Below, piece by piece: positions 54,519 to 62,622 of a stretch of 64,000 nucleotides of DNA. Below the pieces are notes generated by a model. The model was not told the DNA's origin and did not search any database. It was given only the letters and a program-made list of their open reading frames with translations. The translations under genes and the position numbers were made by a program. Source of the DNA: VRUE01 sp963704505 (GTDB lineage: Bacteria > Actinomycetota > Thermoleophilia > Solirubrobacterales > 70-9); contig OY969912.1 of NCBI GenBank assembly GCA_963704505.1, positions 1,798,001 to 1,862,000 on the forward strand, written 5' to 3'. How positions within the stretch are numbered: position 1 is the first letter of the stretch; each line of letters begins with the position of its first letter.

Positions 54519-55777
54519 GCTCCCACCTCCGCCCGGATTGCTCCGGGGCCGTCGTCGACTTTGCCCTCGTCCTCGGTCTCGGCCCCGACCAGGATCGCGA
54601 TCTTGCCGAGGTGCTTGTTTTCGTGCAGCAGCTGGTGCGCCTCGGCGACGCCGTCGAAGCCCATCGTCTGCCAGATCACGGGCCGCACCTTGCCCTCGGC
54701 CATCAGCTGGTTGGCGCGCATGCACTCGTAGGCGTTGGCGAAGTGCGAGCCGATGATCTGCTTCTGGCGCATCCACAGGTAGCGGACGTCGAAATCGAGC
54801 TGGAAGCCCGAGGTGGCGCCGCAGATCACGACTTTGCCGAACGGCTTGACCGTGTAGACCGAGGTCGGGAAGGTCGCCTGGCCGACGTGCTCGAAGACGA
54901 TGTCGGGGGCGTCGCCGAGGATCTCTTTGACCCGTTTGGCGAAGCCGCGCGAGGCCTTGAAGCGCTCCTGGTCGAGAGCGGGGTCGGCGAGGTTCTCCTT
55001 GGTCCGCATCATGTCGCCGAACTCGCCCCGGTTGATGTAGTCGACCGCGCCGAGCTGCTTGACCAGCTCGCCCTTCTCGTCGGAGGAGACGACCCCGACC
55101 GCGTTGGCGCCGGCCGCTTTGCAGAGCTGGACGGCGAAGACGCCGAGGCCGCCGGCCGCGCCCCAGATCAGGACGTTGTGGCCGGGCTGCAGCTTGCACT
55201 GGTCGATCAGCATCCGGTAGGCGGTGAAGTAGGTGAGGCCGTAGGAGGAGGCCTCGGCCCAGCTCATGTTCTGGGGCCGTGGGAGGAGCTGCTGCGCCTG
55301 CACTTTGGTGAACTGGGCGAACGATCCCCAGGTCGTCTCGTAGCCCCAGATCTTCTGGCTCGGCGCGGCCAACGGGTCGAGCCCGTGGACCTCGACGTCC
55401 TCGTAGGAAGCCTGGTTGCAGTGGACGACGACCTCGTCGCCCGGCTTCCAGCGGGTGACGCCCTCGCCGACCTTCCAGACGATCCCGGAGGCGTCGGATC
55501 CGCCGATGTGGTGGCCGTACTCGGGGTGATCGCCGTAGGGGAAGACCGAGACCGGCTTGCCGAGCGCAGCCCAGACGTTGTTGAAGTTGACGCCGGCGGC
55601 CATCACCCGGACGATGACCTCGAAGGCGCCCGGCTCGGGGACCTCGATCTGCTCGAGCTGGAAGGCGTCGTTGGGCTCGCCCTGGCGCTCCTCGCGGATC
55701 ACCCAGGCCGCCATCGTCTCCGGCAGCGTGCCGGGCTCCACATCAAGCTTCGAGATTGCACTGCTGTCGACGGCCAA
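54515..55777 (-). CDS. ccr: Crotonyl-CoA carboxylase/reductase
   Basis: A 420-residue medium-chain dehydrogenase of the Ccr branch: ASGIVWKVGEGVTRWKPGDE, IWGYETTWGSFAQF, NVLIWGAAGGLGVFAVQLC (NADPH site), DIVFEHVGQATFPTSVY and IIGSHFANAYEC. Of the CO2-pocket residues I recall for Kitasatospora Ccr (Asn81, Phe170, Glu171, His365), Asn66, Glu147 and His345 are kept, and the Phe is Tyr146. It would convert crotonyl-CoA, CO2 and NADPH to (2S)-ethylmalonyl-CoA. The start is TTG 55777, fixed by a perfect GGAGGA site; the next ATG is 21 codons in. Confidence 0.9.
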   Translation of the reverse strand: MAVDSSAISKLDVEPGTLPETMAAWVIREERQGEPNDAFQLEQIEVPEPGAFEVIVRVMAAGVNFNNVWAALGKPVSVFPYGDHPEYGHHIGGSDASGIVWKVGEGVTRWKPGDEVVVHCNQASYEDVEVHGLDPLAAPSQKIWGYETTWGSFAQFTKVQAQQLLPRPQNMSWAEASSYGLTYFTAYRMLIDQCKLQPGHNVLIWGAAGGLGVFAVQLCKAAGANAVGVVSSDEKGELVKQLGAVDYINRGEFGDMMRTKENLADPALDQERFKASRGFAKRVKEILGDAPDIVFEHVGQATFPTSVYTVKPFGKVVICGATSGFQLDFDVRYLWMRQKQIIGSHFANAYECMRANQLMAEGKVRPVIWQTMGFDGVAEAHQLLHENKHLGKIAILVGAETEDEGKVDDGPGAIRAEVGA

Positions 55778-55783
55778 GATCGG

Positions 55784-55789
55784 TCCTCC
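55784..55789 (-). promoter_or_regulatory. Shine-Dalgarno GGAGGA deciding the TTG start of ccr
   Basis: On the minus strand GGAGGA is followed by six bases and then TTG 55777. This spacing is ideal and supports the rare start over ATG 55714. A TAGGAT about 30 bases further upstream may be the -10. Confidence 0.6.
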
Positions 55790-55843
55790 GCGGGTCGGTT
55801 CGAGGGCGGCGCGAATCCTAGTTCAGACGAGCCCGATGCCGCG

Positions 55844-57049
55844 TCAAGCGGCGTCGCGCTTGTTGACGTCGCGCAGCTCCGGAGCCGAGATCTCGCGGAC
55901 GCTGATCTCGACCGGCTCCGGAGGATCGATCTCCTTGCCGGGCGCGACGCCGAGCTGCTCAACCTTGCGCAGCTGGGGCAGCAGCCTGCCCTCCATCGAG
56001 CCGACCGCCGAGTTGTAGGACTTGGTCGCCGAGTCGAGGCGCCTGCCGACCGTGTCGAAGTCGGAGATGAATTTGGAGAAGCGCGAGTGCAGGGTGTTGG
56101 CGGCATCGGCGATCTCGGCCGCCTCGGCGACCATCCGCTCCTGGCGCCAGCCGAGCTCCATCGTCCGCAGCAGGCCGATCAGCGAGGTCGGGCTGACCAG
56201 CAGAACGTTGCGCTCGAGCGCATAATCGAACAGATCCGGGTCGGCGCCGAAGGCGGCGTGCAGGGCCGGCTCATTGGGGATGAAGCAGATCACGAGGTCG
56301 GGCATCTCGCCGGCCTTGAACTGGCCCTGATAGTCCTTCGAGCTGAGCGCGCGAACGTGCTCGCGGGCCTGGCGCGCGTGGCGCTCGAGGTGAACGCGGC
56401 GCTCGGATTCAACCTCGGCCTCCTGGGCGTCGAGGAAGGCGTCGAGCGGCACCTTCGAGTCGGCGACGAAGCTGCGGCCCTCGGGCAGCAGGAAGCGGGC
56501 GTCGGGGCGCAGGCGCCCGTCTTCGGTCCTCAGCGTTTCCTGTAGCTCGAAGTCGACGTGCTCGGTCATCCCGGCGATCTCGATACAGCGCCGCAGCTGC
56601 AGCTCGCCCCACTGGCCGCGTGTCTGCGGCTGGCGCAGCGCCTTCTTCAGGCCGGCCGTCTCCGAGTTGAGGTTGCCGACCGTCTGGCCCACCTGCTCGA
56701 TCAGGGCCCGGGTCTCGAGATCGGTCTCGCCGCGTTTGGTGACCTCCTGCTCGATCTTCTTCTGGCCTTCGGCGATCCGCTCGGCGAGGCCCTTGATTTC
56801 CGCCTGGCGCTTGTCGATCTCGGCCTGGCGCTTATCGAGCGAAGCTTCGGCGGTCTTGGCATCCAGCTTGCGGGCCTCGTCGTTGGCCTGCAGCAGCCCC
56901 GGCAGCGATTCGGCGACCGCCCGCGAGGTGGCGTCCTGGACGGCCTGGGCGAAGTCGGGTTGCTCGATCGGCTGCTCGCGTCGTGAGACGAGCAGGTAGA
57001 CGAGCCCCGCGGCGAGGAGCAGAACGACGATTATCAGCAGAGCGACCAT
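55844..57049 (-). CDS. rmuC: RmuC-family DNA recombination protein
   Basis: A 401-residue protein. An N-terminal membrane helix (ALLIIVVLLLAAGLVYLLV) leads into a coiled coil (about 60-115, repeated DKRQAEI), then the RmuC nuclease-like domain: RGQWGELQLRRCIEIAGM, ADSKVPLDAFLDAQEA and PDLVICFIPNEPAL. The domain belongs to the PD-(D/E)xK-like group and limits inversions between repeats in E. coli. Monocistronic; the gene ends 66 bases beyond the ccr start. Confidence 0.92.
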   Translation of the reverse strand: MVALLIIVVLLLAAGLVYLLVSRREQPIEQPDFAQAVQDATSRAVAESLPGLLQANDEARKLDAKTAEASLDKRQAEIDKRQAEIKGLAERIAEGQKKIEQEVTKRGETDLETRALIEQVGQTVGNLNSETAGLKKALRQPQTRGQWGELQLRRCIEIAGMTEHVDFELQETLRTEDGRLRPDARFLLPEGRSFVADSKVPLDAFLDAQEAEVESERRVHLERHARQAREHVRALSSKDYQGQFKAGEMPDLVICFIPNEPALHAAFGADPDLFDYALERNVLLVSPTSLIGLLRTMELGWRQERMVAEAAEIADAANTLHSRFSKFISDFDTVGRRLDSATKSYNSAVGSMEGRLLPQLRKVEQLGVAPGKEIDPPEPVEISVREISAPELRDVNKRDAA

Positions 57050-57103
57050 CGAGCTGACCAGGGTCGCATCCGCACCGGCCGGAACCGCAATGCCGTGCCC
57101 GGG

Positions 57104-57586
57104 CTAGGGCAGCAGGACGTCGTTCTGCGAAGAGGCGCGGAACGGGCCGATCAGGAGCTTGGCCGGCTCGGCGTCCGGGAGCCCCGCCGCGCTGACCTCG
57201 TATGAGCCGGTGGGCAGCGCCACCTGGAAGCTGCCGTTTCCGTTGGCGACCAGCGGCCCGGAGGTGACTTCCTTGGGGCCGCGCAGCACCAGCTTCGATT
57301 CGGTGTCGGTCAGGTTGGCGCTGACGAAGACGATGTTGAGCGGCTCGTCGGTGTTGATCCCGGGCTGCGGCTGGCCTTTGTTCTGCGGGATCTGCGAGCG
57401 CTGTTCGGGGCCAAGGGCGATCTTCGACGGCGTCACAGTGAGCGAGCCTTCGTTGATCGCGACGCTGACCCGCGTCGACGGCGCCGGCCGCGGTTCATTT
57501 GCGTGTTCCTGCGCGCCGCATCCGAACGCGAAAAGCGCCAGTGCGACTAGGCACGCCCCAGCCAGAATCGCTCTCCCGAGAGCCAT
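57104..57586 (-). CDS. Small lipoprotein, unknown
   Basis: A 160-residue exported protein with signal and lipobox (CLVALALFAFGCGAQ, Cys23 the probable lipid site). A single beta-sandwich-like domain with PLNIVFVSANLTDTESKLVL and a Gly-rich strand follows, resembling small copper/halocyanin-type or Ig-like folds but without metal ligands. TAGATT lies 8 bases before the ATG but includes the stop codon of ygfZ, so co-transcription with ygfZ is just as likely. Confidence 0.65.
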   Translation of the reverse strand: MALGRAILAGACLVALALFAFGCGAQEHANEPRPAPSTRVSVAINEGSLTVTPSKIALGPEQRSQIPQNKGQPQPGINTDEPLNIVFVSANLTDTESKLVLRGPKEVTSGPLVANGNGSFQVALPTGSYEVSAAGLPDAEPAKLLIGPFRASSQNDVLLP

Positions 57587-57597
57587 CGCGGCGGAAT

Positions 57598-58554
57598 CTA
57601 GCCGAACGGCAAGTCGACTACCTGCGCCATAACCCCATCTTCACCTACGGCGAGCTCATCGCCGGGCTCCGCCTCGCGTCGGATGACGGCGAGCCCGATC
57701 CGCCCGAGGGAGGGGGAGACACAGGTGCTGCCGAGGGTGCCGACCTCCTTGTCGCCGAGCCGCAGGCTCTCGCCGGTTTCGGCGACGGCGCTGAGGCGGA
57801 GCCCCCGCAGGTGGCGATTGGGGCGCCCGCGGTGGTGGAGGCGGGCGACCGGCTCCTGCCCGATGTAGCAGCCCTTGGTGAAGCTGACGGCGTCCTCGAC
57901 GATGCCCGCCTCGGCCGGCATCTGCTCACTGCCCATGTCGACGCCGAGCCGAGGCCTGCCCGCCTCGATCCTGAGGATTTCCGCGGCCTCGAGGCTGACC
58001 TCGGCGGCGCCGGCTTCGACCAGGGCACGCCGCAGGGTCTCGACCTCCTCCTCGGCGACGATCAGGTCCAGGCCGGCGTCGGTCCCGACCGCGACGCACT
58101 CGACGCCGAAGACGGTCACCGTCTCATTTTCGTCACGGCCGAGCGGCGGTGCGCCGGCGACTACCCCGGTGGCGGGCCCCAGCAGCGAGAGCAGCGCCCG
58201 CTCCTCGCCGACGTCCTCGACCTCGACCTGGCGGCCGATCTTGTAGGTCTGGAGGTGGCGCAGCGTTGCCGCCAGTGCCTCGGGCTCGGTGTCGAGCCAG
58301 ATCGTCTCGTCGGCTACCCGCAGCACCCGCATGTCGGCCTGTAGATGGCCCTTGCGGTCGAGCAGCGCCGCGTAGCAGCCCTCACCGGGCTCGAGCGCCT
58401 CGATGTCATTGGTCAGCTGGCCCTGGAGGTACTCGGCCGCCTCGGTATCGGTGACCAGGATCATTCCTCGGGTCGAGCGGTCGAGGAGCCCGCACTCCTC
58501 GCGGAGCTGGCGGTACTGGGCGTCGATCTCGACGGTTGCCTGTTCGGAAGCCAT
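57598..58554 (-). CDS. ygfZ: Folate-binding protein YgfZ (Fe-S cluster/tRNA-modification factor)
   Basis: A 318-residue GcvT-like protein. The YgfZ signature KGCYIGQEPVARLHHRG is complete, with the functional Cys, and the N-terminal QGQLTNDIEALEPGEGCYA is typical. It binds tetrahydrofolate and supports repair or assembly of certain Fe-S enzymes. It is not a glycine-cleavage T protein, which is longer and lacks KGCYxGQE. TAGAAT stands 6 bases before the ATG. Confidence 0.92.
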   Translation of the reverse strand: MASEQATVEIDAQYRQLREECGLLDRSTRGMILVTDTEAAEYLQGQLTNDIEALEPGEGCYAALLDRKGHLQADMRVLRVADETIWLDTEPEALAATLRHLQTYKIGRQVEVEDVGEERALLSLLGPATGVVAGAPPLGRDENETVTVFGVECVAVGTDAGLDLIVAEEEVETLRRALVEAGAAEVSLEAAEILRIEAGRPRLGVDMGSEQMPAEAGIVEDAVSFTKGCYIGQEPVARLHHRGRPNRHLRGLRLSAVAETGESLRLGDKEVGTLGSTCVSPSLGRIGLAVIRREAEPGDELAVGEDGVMAQVVDLPFG

Positions 58555-58560
58555 GTGCCG

Positions 58561-58566
58561 ATTCTA
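58561..58566 (-). promoter_or_regulatory. -10 hexamer TAGAAT, leaderless-type promoter of ygfZ
   Basis: On the minus strand TAGAAT ends 6 bases before ATG 58554. No ribosome-binding site is seen. Confidence 0.5.
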
Positions 58567-58612
58567 GGAGGGTGGGCGGGCCGCCCTCGGGCGGGGTGTC
58601 CCCGGCGCGAGA

Positions 58613-58647
58613 TTTAGATGTGTCAAACTTATTTCGACGTGTCTAAA
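58613..58647. promoter_or_regulatory. Probable MntR operator at the mntR start
   Basis: An imperfect 35-base palindrome: TTTAGA (58613-58618) mirrors TCTAAA (58642-58647), and GTC...GAC and AA...TT pairs match inside around centre 58630. DtxR/MntR proteins bind such AT-rich palindromes. It covers the region just before and over the GTG 58639 start, fitting manganese-dependent autorepression of mntR-mntH. Confidence 0.5.
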
Positions 58648-59085
58648 ACTTCTGAGGCCATCGAGGATTACGCGAAGGCGATCTACGCCCTTTCGCGCGA
58701 GCGCAGCGGCCCGGTTTCCAACGGCGAGGTCGCCACCCGCCTCGGGGTGACCCCGGCGACCGCGACCTCGATGCTGCAGCGTCTCGACGAGCTCGGCCTC
58801 GTCGATTACCGCCCCTACAAGGGGGTCGACCTGACCCCCGACGGCGAACGGGTCGCGCTCGAGGTGATCCGCCACCACCGCCTGATCGAGGCATACCTCT
58901 CGGAGGCGCTCGGCATGCCCAGCGATCGCGTCCACGACGAGGCCGAGGTGCTCGAGCACTACATCTCCGAGGAGCTCGAGATGCTGATCGCGGCCAAGCT
59001 CGGCGAGCCGAGCCACGACCCGCACGGCACGCCGATCCCGGGCCCGGACCTGAAGCCCCCGGTCGAGGAAGGCGGCGGAGCGTGA
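58639..59085 (+). CDS. mntR: DtxR/MntR-family metal-dependent regulator
   Basis: About 148 residues from GTG 58639 (SKTSEAIEDYAKAIYALS); ATG 58618 would add seven residues but lies inside the palindrome. A winged helix (NGEVATRLGVTPATATSMLQ) is followed by the dimerisation helix with metal-ligand candidates HHRLIEAYLSEALGM and HDEAEVLEHYISEELE. No SH3-like domain, as in MntR. The next gene, overlapping by four bases, is a manganese transporter, so this is the manganese-sensing regulator of the operon. Confidence 0.88.
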   Translation: MSKTSEAIEDYAKAIYALSRERSGPVSNGEVATRLGVTPATATSMLQRLDELGLVDYRPYKGVDLTPDGERVALEVIRHHRLIEAYLSEALGMPSDRVHDEAEVLEHYISEELEMLIAAKLGEPSHDPHGTPIPGPDLKPPVEEGGGA

Positions 59086-60419
59086 CGCCGGTCGAGCAGG
59101 GGAAGCGGCCGCCGACCGAAAACGGCGAGGGGCCCACGGTCGAGTCGGTTCTGCCCGGGGAGGCAGCCGTTGCCAGGGCGGCACGGCGCTCGCTCGACGG
59201 CCAGGCGCGCGGGCTCTCGCGGATCTGGCCCTTCTTCGGCCCGGCCTTCGTTGCCGCCGTCGCCTACATCGACCCCGGCAACTTCGCCACGAACATCGCC
59301 GGCGGCGCCAAGTTCGGCTACCTGCTGCTCTGGGTGATCCTCGGAGCCAACCTGATCGCGATGGTCGTCCAGACCCAATCGGCGAAGCTCGGCATCGCCA
59401 CCGGGAAAAACCTCGCCGAGCTCTGCCGCGAGCGCTTCTCCCGGCGCACCTCGGTCGGCCTCTGGGCCCAGGCCGAGGTCGTCGCGATGGCCACCGACAT
59501 CGCCGAGGTGGTCGGCGCAGCGCTCGGTCTGAACCTGCTCTTCGGCATCCCGCTCTTCCCGGCCGGGATCATCGCCGGGGCCGGCGCCTTCGCCATCCTC
59601 GCCCTCCAGCAGTTCGGCTTTCGCAGGCTCGAGGCCGGTATCTCGGCCCTCGTCGGAGTCGTCGTCGCCTCCTTCATCTTCGAGCTCTTCAGCTCCCACC
59701 CGGACGGCGGCGAAGTCGCGAAGCATCTCTTCGTCCCCGGGTTCGAAGGCACCCAGAGCCTCCTGCTGGCGACCGGGATCATCGGCGCGACGGTCATGCC
59801 GCACGTCGTCTACCTGCACTCGGCATTGACCCAGCGGCGCATCGTCGGCCGCGACGACTCCGAGCGGAAGCGGATTCTGCGTTTCGAGAAAGTCGACGTC
59901 GTGATCGCGATGTCGCTCGCTGGCGTGGTCAACATTTCGATGATGGTGATCGCCGCCGCTCTCTTCCACGAAGCGGGGCATTCGAGCGTCGACTCGATCG
60001 AAGGCGCCTACGACAGTCTCCGCTCGCTGGTCTCGGCCAACGCGGCGACCGTCTTCGGGATCGCCCTGCTCGCCTCGGGCTTCGCCTCGTCCTCGGTCGG
60101 CACGATGGCCGGCCAGGTCGTGATGCAGGGCTTCATCCAGCGCCGGATCCCTATCTTCGTGCGGCGAGCGGTCACCCTGGCGCCGGCGCTGTTCGTTCTC
60201 GCGATCGGCGTCAACCCGACCGACGCTCTGGTCGGCAGCCAGGTGGTTCTCTCGTTCGGGATCCCCTTCGCGCTCGTCCCCTTGCTCCTGATCGCCTCCA
60301 AACGCGAGGTGATGGGCGCGCTGGTCAACCCTCGCTGGCTGACCGCGCTGGCCGGCGTCCTGGCGGCGATGATCATCGCCCTCAACGTCTTCCTTCTCCA
60401 GCAGGTCTTCTTCGCCTAG
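59082..60419 (+). CDS. mntH: Nramp divalent metal transporter
   Basis: A 445-residue membrane protein with about 11 helices. The Nramp metal-site motifs are visible: DPGNFATNIAGGAKFG in helix 1 and MPHVVYLHSALTQ in helix 6. It imports Mn2+ (possibly Fe2+) driven by protons. GTG start overlaps mntR by four bases, so expression follows MntR. A hydrophilic 40-residue N-terminal extension precedes helix 1. Confidence 0.94.
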   Translation: MTPVEQGKRPPTENGEGPTVESVLPGEAAVARAARRSLDGQARGLSRIWPFFGPAFVAAVAYIDPGNFATNIAGGAKFGYLLLWVILGANLIAMVVQTQSAKLGIATGKNLAELCRERFSRRTSVGLWAQAEVVAMATDIAEVVGAALGLNLLFGIPLFPAGIIAGAGAFAILALQQFGFRRLEAGISALVGVVVASFIFELFSSHPDGGEVAKHLFVPGFEGTQSLLLATGIIGATVMPHVVYLHSALTQRRIVGRDDSERKRILRFEKVDVVIAMSLAGVVNISMMVIAAALFHEAGHSSVDSIEGAYDSLRSLVSANAATVFGIALLASGFASSSVGTMAGQVVMQGFIQRRIPIFVRRAVTLAPALFVLAIGVNPTDALVGSQVVLSFGIPFALVPLLLIASKREVMGALVNPRWLTALAGVLAAMIIALNVFLLQQVFFA

Positions 60420-60425
60420 GCGGGC

Positions 60426-60896
60426 ATGGAGCGGCGCGGCGAGTTCCGGATCAGCTCGAGGCTCTCGGCTCCGCCGGAGGCGGTGTGGGAGCGGGTGATG
60501 AGCGCCGAGGGCATCAACGCCGAGATGCGGCCCTGGCTGCGGATGACGGTTCCGCGTGGGCTCGGGACCCTCGACCTCGAGCGGCTCGGGCCGGGGCCGC
60601 TCGGCCGCAGCTGGATCCTGCTCTTCGGCGTGGTGCCGGTCGACTACGACGACCTCGGCATCGAGCGGATCGACCCTGGTCGGGGATTTCAGGAGCGCTC
60701 GACGATGTTTTCGCAGCGGCGCTGGGAGCACGAGCGGACGATCGACGCGGCGCCGGGGGGCTGCGAGCTGACCGACGCGATCGCCTGGGAGCCGCGCCCG
60801 CCGCTGCCCGGGGCGCTCTTGCGCCCGTTGTTCGGCGCCTTCTTCCGCCACCGCCACCGGCAGCTGTGCCGCCAATTCGGCACCCCCAGGGTCTAG
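60426..60896 (+). CDS. SRPBCC-fold protein
   Basis: A 156-residue START/SRPBCC-like protein with EFRISSRLSAPPEAVWERVM at the N-terminus and LTDAIAWEPRPPLPGALL near the helix that closes the cavity. Such proteins bind hydrophobic ligands or act as cyclase-like enzymes; nothing more specific is visible. It starts six bases after mntH and may be in the same transcript. Confidence 0.7.
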   Translation: MERRGEFRISSRLSAPPEAVWERVMSAEGINAEMRPWLRMTVPRGLGTLDLERLGPGPLGRSWILLFGVVPVDYDDLGIERIDPGRGFQERSTMFSQRRWEHERTIDAAPGGCELTDAIAWEPRPPLPGALLRPLFGAFFRHRHRQLCRQFGTPRV

Positions 60897-60905
60897 GCTT
60901 CGACC

Positions 60906-61268
60906 ATGGCGCTCGCCGCGGACTTCCAGCTCGTGCTCGACTCGATGCCTCCCGACTGGACCGACATCGAGATCGACCTTCGCATCGACGACGAAAGCCG
61001 CTACGTCGACACCGCGGTCTGGGTGAGCCAGGTCAACGCGCAGGTCTACTCGGAGAACGACTGGCACTGGCGCCTGCTGGTCGCCAACAGCTTCGGCCAC
61101 GCGGCCGCCGCGGAGACCGTCTCCGGCGTCCTCTCCAAGCTCGATGCCGAAGGCGTGACCGGCGAGATGCAGGTCCGTGAGGTCCGCGAGGGCCGCGCCG
61201 AGGTCGTGCCGATGTGGAACCGGCCGGAGAGCGTCCGCGAAGACTTCCGCCGGCGTCGCTCGCTCTAG
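60906..61268 (+). CDS. Conserved-looking small protein, unknown
   Basis: A 120-residue protein with DIEIDLRIDDESRYVDTAVWV, WHWRLLVANSFGHAAAAETV and a basic C-terminus. The alternating beta-helix arrangement suggests a single alpha/beta domain. TAGGCT stands 6 bases before the ATG but contains the previous stop codon. The stop overlaps the next start by one base (TAGTG). Confidence 0.6.
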   Translation: MALAADFQLVLDSMPPDWTDIEIDLRIDDESRYVDTAVWVSQVNAQVYSENDWHWRLLVANSFGHAAAAETVSGVLSKLDAEGVTGEMQVREVREGRAEVVPMWNRPESVREDFRRRRSL

Positions 61269-61585
61269 TGGCGCGGATTCTCGCCGTCGTCCCCGACCTG
61301 ATGCTCTCCAGCCGCGTGGTCGAGTCGCTCGGCGCCGCCGGCCATGTCGTCGATGTCGTGCCGGCGCTTCCCGACGCGATGGACGCCGACGCTCTCGTCT
61401 GCGACCTCGACGCGGTCGACCCGGCGGGGGTCGCTGCGACCGAACTGCCGGCGCTGGGCTTCTACTCCCATGTCGACACCGAGACGCGGGCGGCGGCGGA
61501 GGCGGCGGGGGTCGACCTGGTCGTGCCGCGCTCGCGGATGGCGCGCGAGCTGCCCGTCCTGGTCGAGCGCCTGCTCAGCGACTGA
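61268..61585 (+). CDS. Receiver-like alpha/beta protein, unknown
   Basis: A 105-residue protein from GTG 61268. Its strand-helix pattern (VARILAVVPDLMLSSRVVESL, ALVCDLDAVDP, ALGFYSHVD, GVDLVVPRSRM) resembles a CheY-like receiver fold. A conventional phosphoacceptor pair is not evident, though CDLDA sits where the Asp would be. Coupled to the upstream 120-residue protein. It converges on the binding-protein gene with an 11-base overlap. Confidence 0.6.
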   Translation: MARILAVVPDLMLSSRVVESLGAAGHVVDVVPALPDAMDADALVCDLDAVDPAGVAATELPALGFYSHVDTETRAAAEAAGVDLVVPRSRMARELPVLVERLLSD

Positions 61586-62534
61586 GCTCGAAGGCGGCGC
61601 CGACGTCCAGAGGCCGTTCGAGCAGGCCGTGCTGGAGGTCCCAGGCGGCCCACGCGTCGAGGACACGCCGGCTGAACGGGGCGGGGTGGAGGTCGGGAAG
61701 CAGGGCCTTCATCTCGGCTGCCTGTTCTTCGCGGTCCAGGCCGGGAGCCGATTCGACCAGGTCGTCGAGCGCCTGGGCAGGGTCGTCGACCGCGAAGGCG
61801 TAGCCGCGGCCGGTGGCCGCGATCATCGCGTCGACGAGGTCGGGCTTCGCTTCGACCGTCTTACGGGAAGCGACGAGGACCAGCTCCGGGTAGGGGGGCG
61901 CGCCGTATTCGTCGACTTTGAAGATGCGGATCGGAACGTCCTGGCGTCGCAGCGCGACGCCCTCCGCGTTCCAGAAGCCGGTCGCCGCGTCGACCTTGTC
62001 GGCGGCGAGAGTCGCGATCGCGTTGAACCCGATCGTCTCGCGGTCGACGCCAGCCGGGTCGCCGCCGTCGGCGCTCACCTCCGAGTCGACCACGGCTTCG
62101 TCGGAGGGCAGCCCGGTGACGCCGACCGTGTTGCCGTCGAGGTCGCGGGGCCGCTTCACCGGTCCGTCGGCGCGGGCGATCACCGAGGCAAGCGGCCGCT
62201 GCACGATCGGCGTCAAGCCGACCAGGTCGAGGCCCTGCTCGCGGGCGATGCCGAGGTCGTGGATGTCGAGGATCGCGAAGTCGGTGCGGCCGGCGGCGAG
62301 CAGCTTCGGCGCGTCGGTGGATTCGCCCGGCTGGCGAATCGTGAGGTCGACGCCCGCGTCTTCGTAGAAGCCCTCTTGCTTCGCCGCGTAGATGCCGCTG
62401 TGGACCGCGTTGGGCGTGAAATCGAGCACCAGCGTCGCGCCGGAAGGCGCGCCCGGTTCCGCGCCGCTCCCCCCGCAGGCGCTTGCGCCCGACGCGAGAA
62501 GAGCGGCCGCCAGCAGCGCGACGACAACTCTCAT
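61575..62534 (-). CDS. NMT1/THI5-like ABC transporter substrate-binding lipoprotein
   Basis: A 319-residue exported protein with signal plus lipobox (LLASGASACGG, Cys about 20). The mature domain shows LDFTPNAVHSGIYAAKQEGFY, TDFAILDIHDLGIARE and ATLAADKVDAATGFWNAEG, the pattern of NMT1/THI5-like proteins for pyrimidine, thiamine precursor, riboflavin or sulfonate uptake. The permease and ATPase are not adjacent. TAGGGT lies 10 bases before the ATG. Ligand not determinable. Confidence 0.87.
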   Translation of the reverse strand: MRVVVALLAAALLASGASACGGSGAEPGAPSGATLVLDFTPNAVHSGIYAAKQEGFYEDAGVDLTIRQPGESTDAPKLLAAGRTDFAILDIHDLGIAREQGLDLVGLTPIVQRPLASVIARADGPVKRPRDLDGNTVGVTGLPSDEAVVDSEVSADGGDPAGVDRETIGFNAIATLAADKVDAATGFWNAEGVALRRQDVPIRIFKVDEYGAPPYPELVLVASRKTVEAKPDLVDAMIAATGRGYAFAVDDPAQALDDLVESAPGLDREEQAAEMKALLPDLHPAPFSRRVLDAWAAWDLQHGLLERPLDVGAAFELSR

Positions 62535-62622
62535 TCGAGGCGGAACCCTAGTCCCTCTGTCAATACGGTTAGACTGCCGCCGCTAATCGTTTCCAGGTGT
62601 TTCCAGGACTAGGAGGAGAAGC

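Noticed and set aside
57598..58554. Glycine cleavage T protein
   Set aside because: KGCYIGQE and the shorter length identify YgfZ.
58959..61100. 713-codon minus-strand frame opposite mntH and neighbours
   Set aside because: Arg/Asp/Glu-rich with no motifs; the plus strand encodes an obvious Nramp transporter.
62558..62563. TTGACA on the minus strand as a -35 box for the binding-lipoprotein gene
   Set aside because: Only 7 bases separate it from TAGGGT; a -35/-10 pair needs about 17.
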